Positions 45,150-53,471 of a DNA stretch of 64,000 nt are shown one piece after another. Made by a program: the position numbers and the translations under genes. The stretch comes from Bradyrhizobium sp. BTAi1 (GTDB lineage Bacteria > Pseudomonadota > Alphaproteobacteria > Rhizobiales > Xanthobacteraceae), in the NCBI RefSeq assembly GCF_000015165.1, contig NC_009485.1, forward strand, positions 5,165,501-5,229,500, read 5' to 3'. The notes under the pieces were generated by a model that saw only the letters and a program-made list of their open reading frames with translations, was not told where the DNA came from and did not search any database. Numbering within the stretch: the stretch's first letter is position 1; each line of letters opens with the position of its first letter.

Positions 45150-45429
45150 TGAACCAGTTTGGAAAATTTGGGAAATTTGAGAAGTTGGGGAAATTTGGAA
45201 AGTTTGGGAAGTTCGGGAAGTTCGGGAAGTTCGGAAATTGCGCAAGGTGCGTTGAGCCATCTGTCTGCGGCAACGCCCTGTCTCCGATGGAATTAAGATA
45301 GCGCGCTCGAATTGCATCGAGCCGCTCAATTACGGGAGAGGTTTCGGAAATATCGGCGACGGCCGTGCCAGCATCACCAGATATCGCGGCGAGCGCCATC
45401 AAAAGAGAGAGGCTGGGTGCGCGTGTCAC
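45130..45429 (-). CDS. grrA: Candidate GrrA/OscA1-type RiPP precursor with FPN repeats
   Basis: 99 residues from GTG 45429 (a later ATG at 45399 is possible). An N-terminal hydrophobic segment (about residues 7-26) is followed by a leader with a helical motif SPVIERLDAIRARYLNSIGD. The core from residue 65 is FPN six times, FSN, FPN twice, WFN, G, WTN and a final Tyr: eleven aromatic-X-Asn triplets with one Gly break. Each triplet fits the aromatic-X-Asn unit that cyclophane-forming maturases of the next gene's family crosslink. No annotation of this repeat type is known to me. Confidence 0.75.
   Translation of the reverse strand: MTRAPSLSLLMALAAISGDAGTAVADISETSPVIERLDAIRARYLNSIGDRALPQTDGSTHLAQFPNFPNFPNFPNFPNFPNFSNFPNFPNWFNGWTNY
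45136..45237 (-). repeat. Tandem 9-bp codon repeats encoding FPN units
   Basis: The core of the precursor is a run of tandem 9-bp units TTCCCGAAC/TTTCCAAAT-like on the - strand. Units differ by synonymous and a few missense changes (one FSN, one WFN, one WTN), so the array has drifted under coding constraint. Unit number could change by slippage. Confidence 0.8.
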
Positions 45430-45876
45430 TTCCTTGATTCCATTGCGTTTAAAGCCGTACTAGAGCCCAACAGCAGTCTCAAGTATAGCGAATTGTTCCA
45501 TCTAAGGTAGGGAAAATCTACGGGGGTTGCGCAACACTCAGAGGACACACCTTGTTACCGCCACCTGGTTCCTGGGGACGCTCTAGCTGGGCAGTCGCCC
45601 ACCGTGGAGCTTGCACTCTGGTGCGTAGGGTATGAAAACTTCTTTCCTTCGCTTCCCTAAACCTTCCTCCAATTTCTCGGTGCGTGTCACGGCTTACGAC
45701 TCAGCGCAATCCCAGGTGCCGAGAAACACAAATCTTGCGGTCGGCATGTCTAGCCGGCCGCGGTCAAGCGGCGTGCGAATTTGACCCCCTAAGCCGGGGA
45801 TCGGCGTCCAAAATTGCCCCCCGATTATTGGCCGTAGCAGGCTGCCCGCTTCGGGTTGAAGCGGGTGGTCAGGGGG
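45430..45876. other. Gap: precursor upstream region and IS21 left end
   Basis: 447 bp. The first part (to about 45540) is the upstream region of the RiPP locus. From about 45740 the sequence (GAATTTGACCCCCTAAGCCG, then CCAAAATTGCCCCCC) is the left end of an IS21-family element, followed by its istA start at 45877. Confidence 0.5.
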
Positions 45877-46102
45877 ATGCTGCTTGTGGAGACGATTGCG
45901 TGGATCAGGCGCGAGCACTTCGTCAATGGCAAGACGATCAAGGAGATTGCGCGGGACCTCAAGGTCTCGCGGAACACTGTCCGCAAGGTGCTGCGGTCGG
46001 GCGAGACATGATTCGAGTACGAGCGGGTGGTGCAGCCGCGGCCAAAGCTTGGGGAATGGACGAACGAAATCGAGCCATTATTGTCGGTCAACGTGACAAA
46101 GG
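45877..46102 (+). pseudogene. istA: IS21 istA, 5' part, interrupted
   Basis: MLLVETIAWIRREHFVNGKT and IKEIARDLKVSRNTVRKVLR are the IstA helix-turn-helix start. A TGA stop at 46009 (after SGET) breaks the frame, and it continues FEYERVVQPRPKLGEW up to 46102 where an IS3 copy is inserted. The continuation is at 50314. Confidence 0.8.
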
Positions 46103-46154
46103 TGGACTGCACCCCTCAAGTGAGACACGATAATCTCAGTGACAGTGGGTGAAG

Positions 46155-46985
46155 TCATCGCATCGTGTTTTGCTTGAACGCGGCTTCGAACTCGAGGGGA
46201 GATCGATAGCCGAGGGCCGAATGCAAGCGCTCCTTATTGTAGATCTCGGCGATGAAGCTGTTGATCCGGCGCCGGGCGTCGTTGACGTCGGCAAAGCTCT
46301 TGCCGTTGATCTCCTCGGCCTTGAGCGTTTTCATGAAGCTTTCGGCCTTGGCGTTGTCGAACGGGTTGCCGGGACTGCTCATGCTGATCTTGATGTCGCG
46401 CTTGGCCAGCCGCTCCCGATAGGCAATCGAGGAGTACTGTACGCCACGGTCTGAGTGGTGGATCAGGCTGCCGGGCTTGGGGTTCCGAGATTGAAGCGCT
46501 TTGTCGAGCGCAGCGATCGCGAGTGAGGCGTCGAGGGTGTCGTCGAAGGCCCAGCCAACTGCTTTGCGGGAAAAGCCATCGAGAATGACGGCGAGATAGG
46601 CGAAGGTCTTGGCGAGATGGACGTAGGTGATGTCCGCCACCCAGATCTGATCCGGAGCCGACGGCGCGAGGCCGCGGATCAGGTTGGGAATGACGATCAC
46701 GCCTGTCGGCCTCTCGGTCGGCGGCTTCAGGAACGGCGTCTTGCGCTGCGCGAGAAGATTGTCCTGACGCATGAAACGCAGGACTTTCTTGGCATTGACG
46801 ACCATCCCTAGGCGCCGAAGCGCGGCTGTCACCCGCCGATAGCCGTAGAACGGATGCTTGAGGCAGATGCGCTGGATCTGATCGCGCAACTCGCACTCGG
46901 CCTCAGCACGGCTGCGTCTGCTGAGATGCCGGTAATAGGTCGCCCGCGCCAGGCCTGCCAACGCGCAAAGTCGCTGCACGTGAGC
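46155..46985 (-). pseudogene. IS3 transposase OrfB, interrupted by IS66
   Basis: The bulk of an IS3 DDE transposase: QRLCALAGLARATYYRHLSR, KHPFYGYRRVTAALRR, IWVADITYVHLAKT (first Asp), IHHSDRGVQYSS (second Asp) and FDNAKAESFMKTLKAEEI (Glu). The first nine codons (MTAETADSH) lie at 49824-49850 on the far side of the inserted IS66. OrfB begins at 49850 in ATGA overlap with orfA. Uninterrupted it would be about 285 residues. Confidence 0.88.
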
Positions 46986-47080
46986 GTGAGAGTGTATCCC
47001 CCCGGCGGCGGCCGCCTTGTGTAGTTTGATTGGCGGGCCGAGGATTTGACCTTAAGTCTAGCTTTAAGGTCACCTGGCGA

Positions 47081-47476
47081 ATGCAGGTCAATGTGTTGGG
47101 CGCCGAGCGTCGGCGGCGATGGAGTTACGACGAGAAGGTTCGCCTTGTCGAAGAAACCTTGCAGGCTGGCGAGACGGTCTGCGGCGTCGCGCGCCGGCAT
47201 GGGGTGGCTCACAGCCTGCTGTTCACTTGGCGTCGACAGGCGCGCCAGGGTCGACTGGGCGGAGATTCTGTGCCAGCTCTCGTTCCCGTCGAGATCACAC
47301 CGATGGCGGCTCCGACTTCGAGCGACGCGCCACAACGAGTATCTTCACCGCCTGCGCAGCGTGCAAGGGCTGGAATCATCGAGATCGAGCTTGGCGGCGG
47401 CTGTCGCGTTCGCGTTGACCGTGACGTGGACGTTGAGGCGCTGCAGCGAATTCTTGAGCTGCTGCGGCGACGATGA
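47081..47476 (+). CDS. tnpA: IS66 TnpA
   Basis: 131 residues from ATG 47081. Helix-turn-helix region RRWSYDEKVRLVEETLQAGE and GVARRHGVAHSLLFTWRRQA, then the C-terminal IIEIELGGGCRVRVDRDVD found in IS66 accessory proteins. Its stop overlaps the tnpB start. Confidence 0.88.
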   Translation: MQVNVLGAERRRRWSYDEKVRLVEETLQAGETVCGVARRHGVAHSLLFTWRRQARQGRLGGDSVPALVPVEITPMAAPTSSDAPQRVSSPPAQRARAGIIEIELGGGCRVRVDRDVDVEALQRILELLRRR

Positions 47477-47820
47477 TCCCGATTCCGAGCGGCGTCAGGG
47501 TTTGGATCGCCACTGGCCACACCGACATGCGTCGCGGCATGCAAAGCCTGGCTCTTACGGTTCAGGAGACCTTGAAGCGCGATCCCCATGCCGGCGATCT
47601 CTACATCTTCCGGGGCCGCCGCGGTGACCTCGTCAAGATTCTTTGGCACGATGGGCTGGGCATGTCGCTCTACGCCAAGCGCCTCGACCGTGGGAAGTTC
47701 ATCTGGCCCTCAGCGTCGGACGGCGCGGTATCGATCTCGGCGGCGCAAATGGCTTACATGCTCGAGGGCATCGACTGGAGGAATCCCCAACTAAGCTGGC
47801 GGCCGCAGAGCGCTGGCTGA
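47473..47820 (+). CDS. tnpB: IS66 TnpB (Orf2)
   Basis: 115 residues, full length. PSGVRVWIATGHTDMRRGMQ, FRGRRGDLVKILWHDGLGMS and KFIWPSASDGAVSIS are the family landmarks. ATGA coupling with tnpA. Confidence 0.92.
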   Translation: MIPIPSGVRVWIATGHTDMRRGMQSLALTVQETLKRDPHAGDLYIFRGRRGDLVKILWHDGLGMSLYAKRLDRGKFIWPSASDGAVSISAAQMAYMLEGIDWRNPQLSWRPQSAG

Positions 47821-47891
47821 TTCAGGAAAATCTGCGGCTGCCGGCATTTTGAGGAGTCCCAACGCATTCAATCTATGATTCACTGCGTCGC

Positions 47892-49541
47892 ATGAATGCT
47901 GATCGCGACGCTGTTCCGGATGACGTTGGCGCCCTGAAGGAGGCGCTGGCAGTCGAGCGCGCGAAGGGTTTGGAGATCGCCGCTGAACTCGCGGTCGCCC
48001 GCGCGAAAGCGTCGGAAGACGAAGCGCTGATCGCCCAGCAGCAGTTGCAGATCGCCAAGCTGAAACATCAGATCTATGGGCCACGGTCGGAACGTTCGGC
48101 GCGGCTGATCGAGCAGTTGGCGCTGACGTTCGAAGAGCTGGAAGCCGACGCCACCGAGGACGAGCTGGCGGCGGAACGGGCCGTGGCGAAGACGACGACA
48201 GTGCGTGGATTTACACGCAAGCGCCCCGAGCGTCAGACCTTCCCCGAGCATCTGCCACGGGAACGGGTGGTGATCGATCCGCCGGCAGCTTGTGAATGTT
48301 GCGGCAGCAATCGCCTTCGCAAGCTCGGCGAGGACGTGACGCGCACGCTGGAGGTAGTGCCGCGCCAGTGGAAGGTGATCGAGACGGTACGGGAGAAGTT
48401 CTCCTGCCGCGATTGCGAGAAGATCAGCCAGGCCCCGGCGCCGTTCCATGCCATCCCGCGGGGATGGGCCGGCCCGAGCCTCCTGGCCATGATCATGTTC
48501 GAGAAGTTCGGCCAGCATCAGCCCTTGAACCGCCAGGCCGAGCGGTATGCCCTGGAAGGGGTGCCGATCGCGCTATCAACCATGGCCGATGCCGTGGGGG
48601 CGGTCTGTACGTCGCTGGATCCCCTGCTGCGCCTGGTGGAAGCCCATGTTATGGCAGCCGAGCGCCTTCATGCCGACGATACGACGGTGCCGGTCCTGGC
48701 CAAGGGCAAGACCGACACGGGACGGTGCTGGATCTACGTTCGGGACGACCGGCCGTTTGGGGGCGCGGGTCCACCAGCAGCGATGTTCTACTACTCACGC
48801 GACCGCAAGGGCGAGCATCCGCAGGGGCATCTGGCCCGGTATGCCGGCATCCTGCAGGCCGACGCCTATGACGGCTACAACCAGCTCTATCTGGCCGGGC
48901 GCCAGCCCGGACCGATCCGGGAGGCTGCCTGCTGGTCACATGGAAGGCGCCCGTTCTTTGCCATGGCCGACATCGAAGAGAATGCGCGGCGCAAGGGCGC
49001 CGGAAAGAAGGAAATCCCGCTCTCTCCGATCGCGATCGAGGTCGTGCGGCGGATCGATGAGCTGTTCGAGATCGAACGTTCCATCAATGGCAGGAGCCCC
49101 GAAGGGCGTCTTCAGGTGCGACAGATGCTGAGCCGGCCTCTGGTGGAGGACCTTCAGGTCTACATGCGCGAACAGCTCGCCAAACTGTCCCGCGGTCACG
49201 ACCTGGCCAAGGCGTTCAACTATATCCTGAAGCGATGGGCAAGCTTCACGCTGTTCCTGGACGATGGACGCGTGTGTCTCTCCAACAATGCCGCCGAACG
49301 AGGCTTGCGAGGCATTGCTCTTGGACGAAAATCCTGGCTGTTCTGCGGGTCTGATCGCGGAGGGCGACGTGCCGCAGCCATGTACAGCTTGATCGTCACG
49401 GCAAAAATGAACGGCATCGATCCGCAGGCGTGGCTTACGGATATCCTCGCTCGCATCGCCGCCCATCCGGCTCATCGGCTGGACGAGCTTCTGCCCTGGA
49501 ATTGGACGCCAGCACCAACAATCTCTGCTCAAGCCGCATGA
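47892..49541 (+). CDS. tnpC: IS66 transposase TnpC
   Basis: 549 residues, full length. Coiled-coil N-terminus (LKHQIYGPRSERSARLIEQL near residue 55), zinc-binding CECCG..C..C (near 135-180), and the DDE-type core with ERLHADDTTVPVLAKGKT, QADAYDGYNQLY, and the C-terminal NNAAERGLRGIALGRKSWLF. Appears intact. Confidence 0.92.
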   Translation: MNADRDAVPDDVGALKEALAVERAKGLEIAAELAVARAKASEDEALIAQQQLQIAKLKHQIYGPRSERSARLIEQLALTFEELEADATEDELAAERAVAKTTTVRGFTRKRPERQTFPEHLPRERVVIDPPAACECCGSNRLRKLGEDVTRTLEVVPRQWKVIETVREKFSCRDCEKISQAPAPFHAIPRGWAGPSLLAMIMFEKFGQHQPLNRQAERYALEGVPIALSTMADAVGAVCTSLDPLLRLVEAHVMAAERLHADDTTVPVLAKGKTDTGRCWIYVRDDRPFGGAGPPAAMFYYSRDRKGEHPQGHLARYAGILQADAYDGYNQLYLAGRQPGPIREAACWSHGRRPFFAMADIEENARRKGAGKKEIPLSPIAIEVVRRIDELFEIERSINGRSPEGRLQVRQMLSRPLVEDLQVYMREQLAKLSRGHDLAKAFNYILKRWASFTLFLDDGRVCLSNNAAERGLRGIALGRKSWLFCGSDRGGRRAAAMYSLIVTAKMNGIDPQAWLTDILARIAAHPAHRLDELLPWNWTPAPTISAQAA

Positions 49542-49789
49542 CCATCCATGTTAACAAGGTCCATCACGTCACCACCATCACTCAGGTCGCGAAAGACCTC
49601 GGCGAAGATGAGGATTGGCTACGTGACGTCGCCAACGAAATGGAGATCGAGGACGGCGTCATCTGGGTCTATGGCGTCGGAGAAGACGGCGTCCAGGCGT
49701 TCACCAACTTCGGAATCGAAAACCTGATCGAACTCGTCCGGATGTACAAAGAAAGTCCGGGATTGCTTAAGCGCTGGCCGTCCGAATAA
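49538..49789 (+). CDS. Passenger ORF of the IS66 element
   Basis: 83 residues, coupled to tnpC by an ATGA overlap and ending 34 bp before the IS end. Acidic and hydrophilic (VAKDLGEDEDWLRDVANEME, FTNFGIENLIELVRMYKESP). It lies inside the inverted repeats, so it belongs to the IS. I recognise no function; a regulator of transposition or toxin-antitoxin-like peptide could be tested. Confidence 0.75.
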   Translation: MTIHVNKVHHVTTITQVAKDLGEDEDWLRDVANEMEIEDGVIWVYGVGEDGVQAFTNFGIENLIELVRMYKESPGLLKRWPSE

Positions 49790-49846
49790 TCCAACTCGCC
49801 TGCGGCCTACGCCGGACGCATACGTGAGAGTCGGCTGTCTCCGCGG

Positions 49847-50248
49847 TCATGCTTTTGATGACTTCGATGATGCGGATACGGGTTTGCCTTGCGCTGCCGG
49901 CCGCTCCAGTGCGCGCAAGGCTTGCCGAAAAAAATCGAGGTCCATCTGCTGACGGCCGACCAGTCGTTCGAGCTCAGCAATGCGGGGATTGGCCCGCGCC
50001 AGCGTGGACCGCTTGTCGTCATAGGTTGCCAGAGCTTTGAGCTTCCGGGGACCGGGCTTCGGCCCTGGCTTGCGGTTCAATCCGTCCGGCCCTTGCGCCT
50101 TCCAGGCCTTGATCCAGTCATGCAGGATCTTGCGCGATATCCCAAGGTCCCGAGCCACAGGCAGAACGCCTTCGCCTCGTTCGACACGCTTGATCGCCTT
50201 CAGCTTATAAGCCGTCGGAAACCGACGGGTCTTCCCTCTTGCTGCCAC
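49847..50248 (-). CDS. IS3 transposase OrfA
   Basis: 133 residues. Helix-turn-helix FPTAYKLKAIKRVERGEGVL, DLGISRKILHDWIKAWKAQG, and a leucine-zipper-like ARANPRIAELERLVGRQQMD. Its stop overlaps orfB's first codon. OrfA itself is uninterrupted. Confidence 0.85.
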   Translation of the reverse strand: MAARGKTRRFPTAYKLKAIKRVERGEGVLPVARDLGISRKILHDWIKAWKAQGPDGLNRKPGPKPGPRKLKALATYDDKRSTLARANPRIAELERLVGRQQMDLDFFRQALRALERPAAQGKPVSASSKSSKA

Positions 50249-50313
50249 AGGTCATCCTCGGAATGCCTGTCACTGAGATTATCGTGTCTCACTTGAGGGG
50301 TGCAGTCCAAAGG

Positions 50314-50420
50314 CGTCACGCGAACAGCTGACGCTGATCCGGATATTCGAGGAGCTGCGGGCCAAGGCTATGACGGCAGCTACGACGCCGTCCGGCGCTA
50401 CGCCAGGCGCTGGTCCAAAG
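50314..50420 (+). pseudogene. istA: IS21 istA, continuation after the IS3 insertion
   Basis: Joined to 46102 the frame reads ASREQLTLIRIFEELR, then after a frameshift GQGYDGSYDAVRRYARRWSK, which is IstA. It ends abruptly at about 50420, where unrelated sequence begins. The rest of istA and istB are absent. Confidence 0.75.
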
Positions 50421-50892
50421 CGGCAGTCTATTGCCCCAACCCGTTTCCCTCCGAGGAGGAAGCGAAGAAGCAGCTTGATCCTCTAATTGCATACCTTACC
50501 AAGGTTTCACTTTGTGGGCGCGCGGGTATTTGTGACGATGAGCTATCTTCCATTCTATACTGTACCGACGCAACAAACGTTAGAGCCGCAACATGGCGGG
50601 AAGGTAACTATCTGGTCGTGTCGCAGGAGGCGAGGGAATATACTACAGACGTAAGCCTATCATTTGAGGGTTGTCACGGTAAGGCTAAAGCGCCATTCAC
50701 CTCCGAGGTACGCCGCGCCTCCCCCGCGGAAAAACGATGAGCTGCGGCGGAGATCTTTTTAGACCGCAGACCTATGTCTCGAGACGCTTGCCAAAGTCAC
50801 CTTCGCGCCGCTGGCTATCAACTCTCCATCGGATTGTTGCTAGAAGCAGCCCTCCGCCAGTCTGACGAATTCCGTCCACTCTTTGAGACCGG
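50421..50892. other. Chimeric open frame and gap
   Basis: The frame from istA stays open to 50740 but reads unrelated sequence (AVYCPNPFPSEEEAKKQLDP, CDDELSSILYCTDATNVRAA) with several Cys. It looks like the C-terminus of an unknown secreted or structural protein fused by deletion to istA. Third-position GC is lower than in the surrounding genes. 50741-50892 shows nothing. Confidence 0.4.
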
Positions 50893-51585
50893 CTACGGCC
50901 TACCCGCAGGAGGACCAGCACTTTGCCGTTGATATGCGATCAAGCCCAAGCTCAGCGCGCCTATTATAGCCATGACCCACGTAGACGCTTCAGGGATACC
51001 ACTTTGCACCTCAAACGAGGTAAAATTTGAAGCGTATACGCGTGCAGAGCGATAGTCGGCATCCGTGGCCAGCGGCCCTATTCCGTAGCTGTAGATTGCA
51101 TAATATACACCGTCGCCTGCTAAACCTGAAATCTCCTGATTGTAAAAGAGAAGATAAGGACTATCGACGCGCTTCTGCACTCCTGCTGAATGAAAATCGC
51201 TCGACAGAGATCCACTGTTGCCCAAAGGGCCAAAGAAGCCGATCAAACCTGGTGGGTTTAAGTTTCCCGATGCACCGGCAAGATATTGAGTGACACCATT
51301 GACCGAGAAGCTCGCGCTGAGCGCAGGCGATATTCCGCCGTAAACGCCACCTCCTGCAATGTAAGGCGCATTTGCCGACAGTGTAGACGTATCGAAGATG
51401 AATCTAGCGGTCGCAGTCATTCCGTCATATACGTTGTTGCCTCCAGTGCTACCGAATTCACCGGAGTAATCGAAACTATTCGTAACAATGCCGGTAAAGC
51501 TGACCGTTACGATAGACGCTTTGGCAGGCTGAGCGAGGAGACAGAGAGAGGCTATTGCGGCCGTAGCGGAATTTCGAATGCTCAC
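50893..51585 (-). CDS. PEP-CTERM-type sorted surface protein
   Basis: About 230 residues from GTG 51585, which has a GGGAGAG ribosome site 9 bp upstream (an upstream in-frame ATG at 51618 lacks one). A signal peptide (VSIRNSATAAIASLCLLAQP) precedes a beta-rich Gly/Ser/Tyr-rich region. The end is IPEASTWVMAIIGALSLGLI followed by Arg residues, a PEP-CTERM sorting tag cut by exosortase. No exosortase gene is in the window. Confidence 0.8.
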   Translation of the reverse strand: MSIRNSATAAIASLCLLAQPAKASIVTVSFTGIVTNSFDYSGEFGSTGGNNVYDGMTATARFIFDTSTLSANAPYIAGGGVYGGISPALSASFSVNGVTQYLAGASGNLNPPGLIGFFGPLGNSGSLSSDFHSAGVQKRVDSPYLLFYNQEISGLAGDGVYYAIYSYGIGPLATDADYRSARVYASNFTSFEVQSGIPEASTWVMAIIGALSLGLIAYQRQSAGPPAGRP

Positions 51586-52405
51586 CAAAAGCTCTCCCTG
51601 CTTGAGTCGCAGTGTCAAGAAAATCTAGCAGTTGTATCGCCAGCGTCAACAACCCAGGATAAGGCCCCCCCCTATCTATTGCCGAGTCAACCTTGGCGCT
51701 CGCCCGAGCGTCCAATAACTACGGAATTTGGCATCTATTCTAGGCGGCAAGTCATCCGCTTCCACGCGGACCTCCGCTAACAACCCCTCACAGCCGTACG
51801 GCGGGTCTGTCGAGGCCCGTGAGCGGCTTCTATTTTCCCGCCCATCAGCTGCCCCAGGTCCATCGGCCGCTCGGAACCACCTCTGTGCCGGCGCCAGGCT
51901 CTCGCCGCAAGGAGTCCAAATAGATAGCGAACATCACTCGATGTATCCTGTACTTTTCCAGACGCGCTGGGAGCACGGCGCTAACGCGGGCAACCTACGA
52001 AGATGGCATCCTTGCAATGCTCCTGGACAATCACTCTCAAACGCTGCCTACCCCTGCATCATCGACTTGGCTCGTCTAACTCTGCTCGTCATCCCGACAT
52101 AACGAGCGCTTTTCACGTCTCTGTTCATCCAACAATAAGTGACAGCTGATCTCGTGTCGGTCCAGATATGCGACGGCCCGTACGTTGTATCCTGGTGTGA
52201 ACGATGCTTCCGCGCGGCTACTTGGCGGTGTATTGGAGCATCGTCAGCCGGTCTCTTTCCAGCTCTCGTCTGATGGATCTTCCCAAGTCGATCGCAAAGT
52301 GATCTACAATCTTGGGTGGCCTTGCTTGTTGCACGGCATTATAGTTGTTTCAACCAATTCGAAATGCGACAATTCATTTAGGCGTCAATTGCGAGCAGAC
52401 GACCA
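51586..52405. other. Gap without a recognised gene
   Basis: 820 bp. Open frames on the + strand (for example 51728-52102) have no recognisable motif or good ribosome site and no codon bias, so I do not call them genes. Nothing else seen. Confidence 0.4.
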
Positions 52406-53149
52406 ATGTCCGAACACACAGACGAGCTGGTCGCCAAATATACAGGCCAGCTTGCAAGCTACACTCGCTGGCTCACCTTTGCGACCTGGATGGCCGCACT
52501 TCTAAGCGCCATTGGTATCGGCATTTCAATCTGGATTGCCTACTCCACCAACGAACTCAAGATCGCAGCTGCGGAGCAACTTGGCGAGATGAGAAAATCC
52601 TCTGAGCAGGTTGAAAGGTCAATCAAAGCGGCGAACGATCAAGTCTCACAAATGAAAGCGTCAAATAGGCTAGCAGAACTCGGCCAAACGCGGCAGTTGC
52701 GTGCTTACATAACCCTGGATGACTATGACATTGTGGACTTCGCATCAAAGTCCATGAGAGTTAGGTTAATCGTCAAAAACGTCGGTCAGACACCCGCATA
52801 TAGTGTGTGGACTAGGAGATGCGAAGATATTCTACCAGACGTATACGACGTCAAATCACCAACCTATTTTAGTACAACTTTGAAAGAGTGGTCACAAGAG
52901 TCAGCTCTTGGCTCGGGCGTGTCTCAGAGTACCATTCCCGATCGCGATAACTGTAAAGACAAATCGAAAGAGTACTCTTCACAAGACTTGAGAGATTTCC
53001 AACGGGGTACCAAAATATATGTGTTCTGGGGAGCAAGTTACTATCTCGATATCTTCTCAGAGCCGAGATATTTTCGATTCTGTAGATATTTAAAGAACGG
53101 CGATATCAAGACTTGGTATTCGTGCGATGATCACAACGACGCAAACTAG
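52406..53149 (+). CDS. Single-pass membrane protein with coiled coil and beta domain
   Basis: 247 residues. A hydrophobic segment (about 21-45, YTRWLTFATWMAALLSAIGI and on) is followed by a heptad-rich coiled coil (about 45-95) and a beta-rich domain with NVGQTPAY (about 105-240). The architecture (membrane anchor, stalk, immunoglobulin-like head) is common in uncharacterised proteobacterial proteins. Low GC and codon use differ from the neighbours. Function unknown. Confidence 0.65.
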   Translation: MSEHTDELVAKYTGQLASYTRWLTFATWMAALLSAIGIGISIWIAYSTNELKIAAAEQLGEMRKSSEQVERSIKAANDQVSQMKASNRLAELGQTRQLRAYITLDDYDIVDFASKSMRVRLIVKNVGQTPAYSVWTRRCEDILPDVYDVKSPTYFSTTLKEWSQESALGSGVSQSTIPDRDNCKDKSKEYSSQDLRDFQRGTKIYVFWGASYYLDIFSEPRYFRFCRYLKNGDIKTWYSCDDHNDAN

Positions 53150-53400
53150 AGATTTCAGCTTGGCTACTTGTGTCTTTTTGTGATTAGCAGATCGGACGTC
53201 GCACCTGGATCAGATCGCCGAAATTGGCAGCGACCGTCCGCTTCGCGCTCAGAAAGCCGCCTCTTACCTCCTTTGCGCGAGGAAGATTGAGTATGGCATC
53301 TCCCCCCAACTAGAGGCGCTGCGAGCATGACAATCTGGTCTTTGATTCTCTTTTTCCATCAAGCATGATCAGGCATGTTGGGAAGTCTTACTGTTAATGG
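53150..53400. other. Gap before IS66
   Basis: 251 bp, no recognised gene. The sequence up to GACTAGCC is the target DNA of the IS66 insertion; the other side continues at 55943. Confidence 0.4.
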
Positions 53401-53471
53401 GACTAGCCGTACGCGTCCGGTGAAGACCACAGTCGGAGTAGCCCGCGCGGATGGACGATTGATCGGAGCGC

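Larger units (their letters stand above)
46994..49823 (+). mobile_element. IS66-family element, complete, inserted in IS3 orfB
   Basis: 2830 bp. The ends begin GTATCCCCCCGGCGG and, on the complement, GTATGCGTCCGGCGTAGG, imperfect inverted repeats. A perfect 8-bp target duplication GTGAGAGT is at 46986-46993 and 49824-49831. It carries tnpA, tnpB, tnpC and one extra passenger ORF. All reading frames appear open. Confidence 0.9.
46103..50309 (-). mobile_element. IS3-family element interrupted by an IS66
   Basis: Perfect 43-bp terminal inverted repeats (46103-46145 and 50267-50309; TGGACTGCACCCCTCAAGTG at the end). A 4-bp target duplication AAGG lies at 46099-46102 and 50310-50313. The element contains orfA (49847-50248) and orfB, and without the nested IS66 and one target copy it is about 1.37 kb, normal for the family. 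It is inserted in istA of an IS21 remnant. Confidence 0.92.

Noticed and set aside
45136..45237. CRISPR-like or satellite repeat array
   Set aside because: The 9-bp period has no spacers and is in frame with an exported-precursor-like ORF next to a radical SAM maturase, so it is coding repeat.
50300..50740. 146-residue ORF as an independent gene
   Set aside because: It starts inside an istA fragment and runs into unrelated sequence, a fusion by deletion; recorded only as a remnant.
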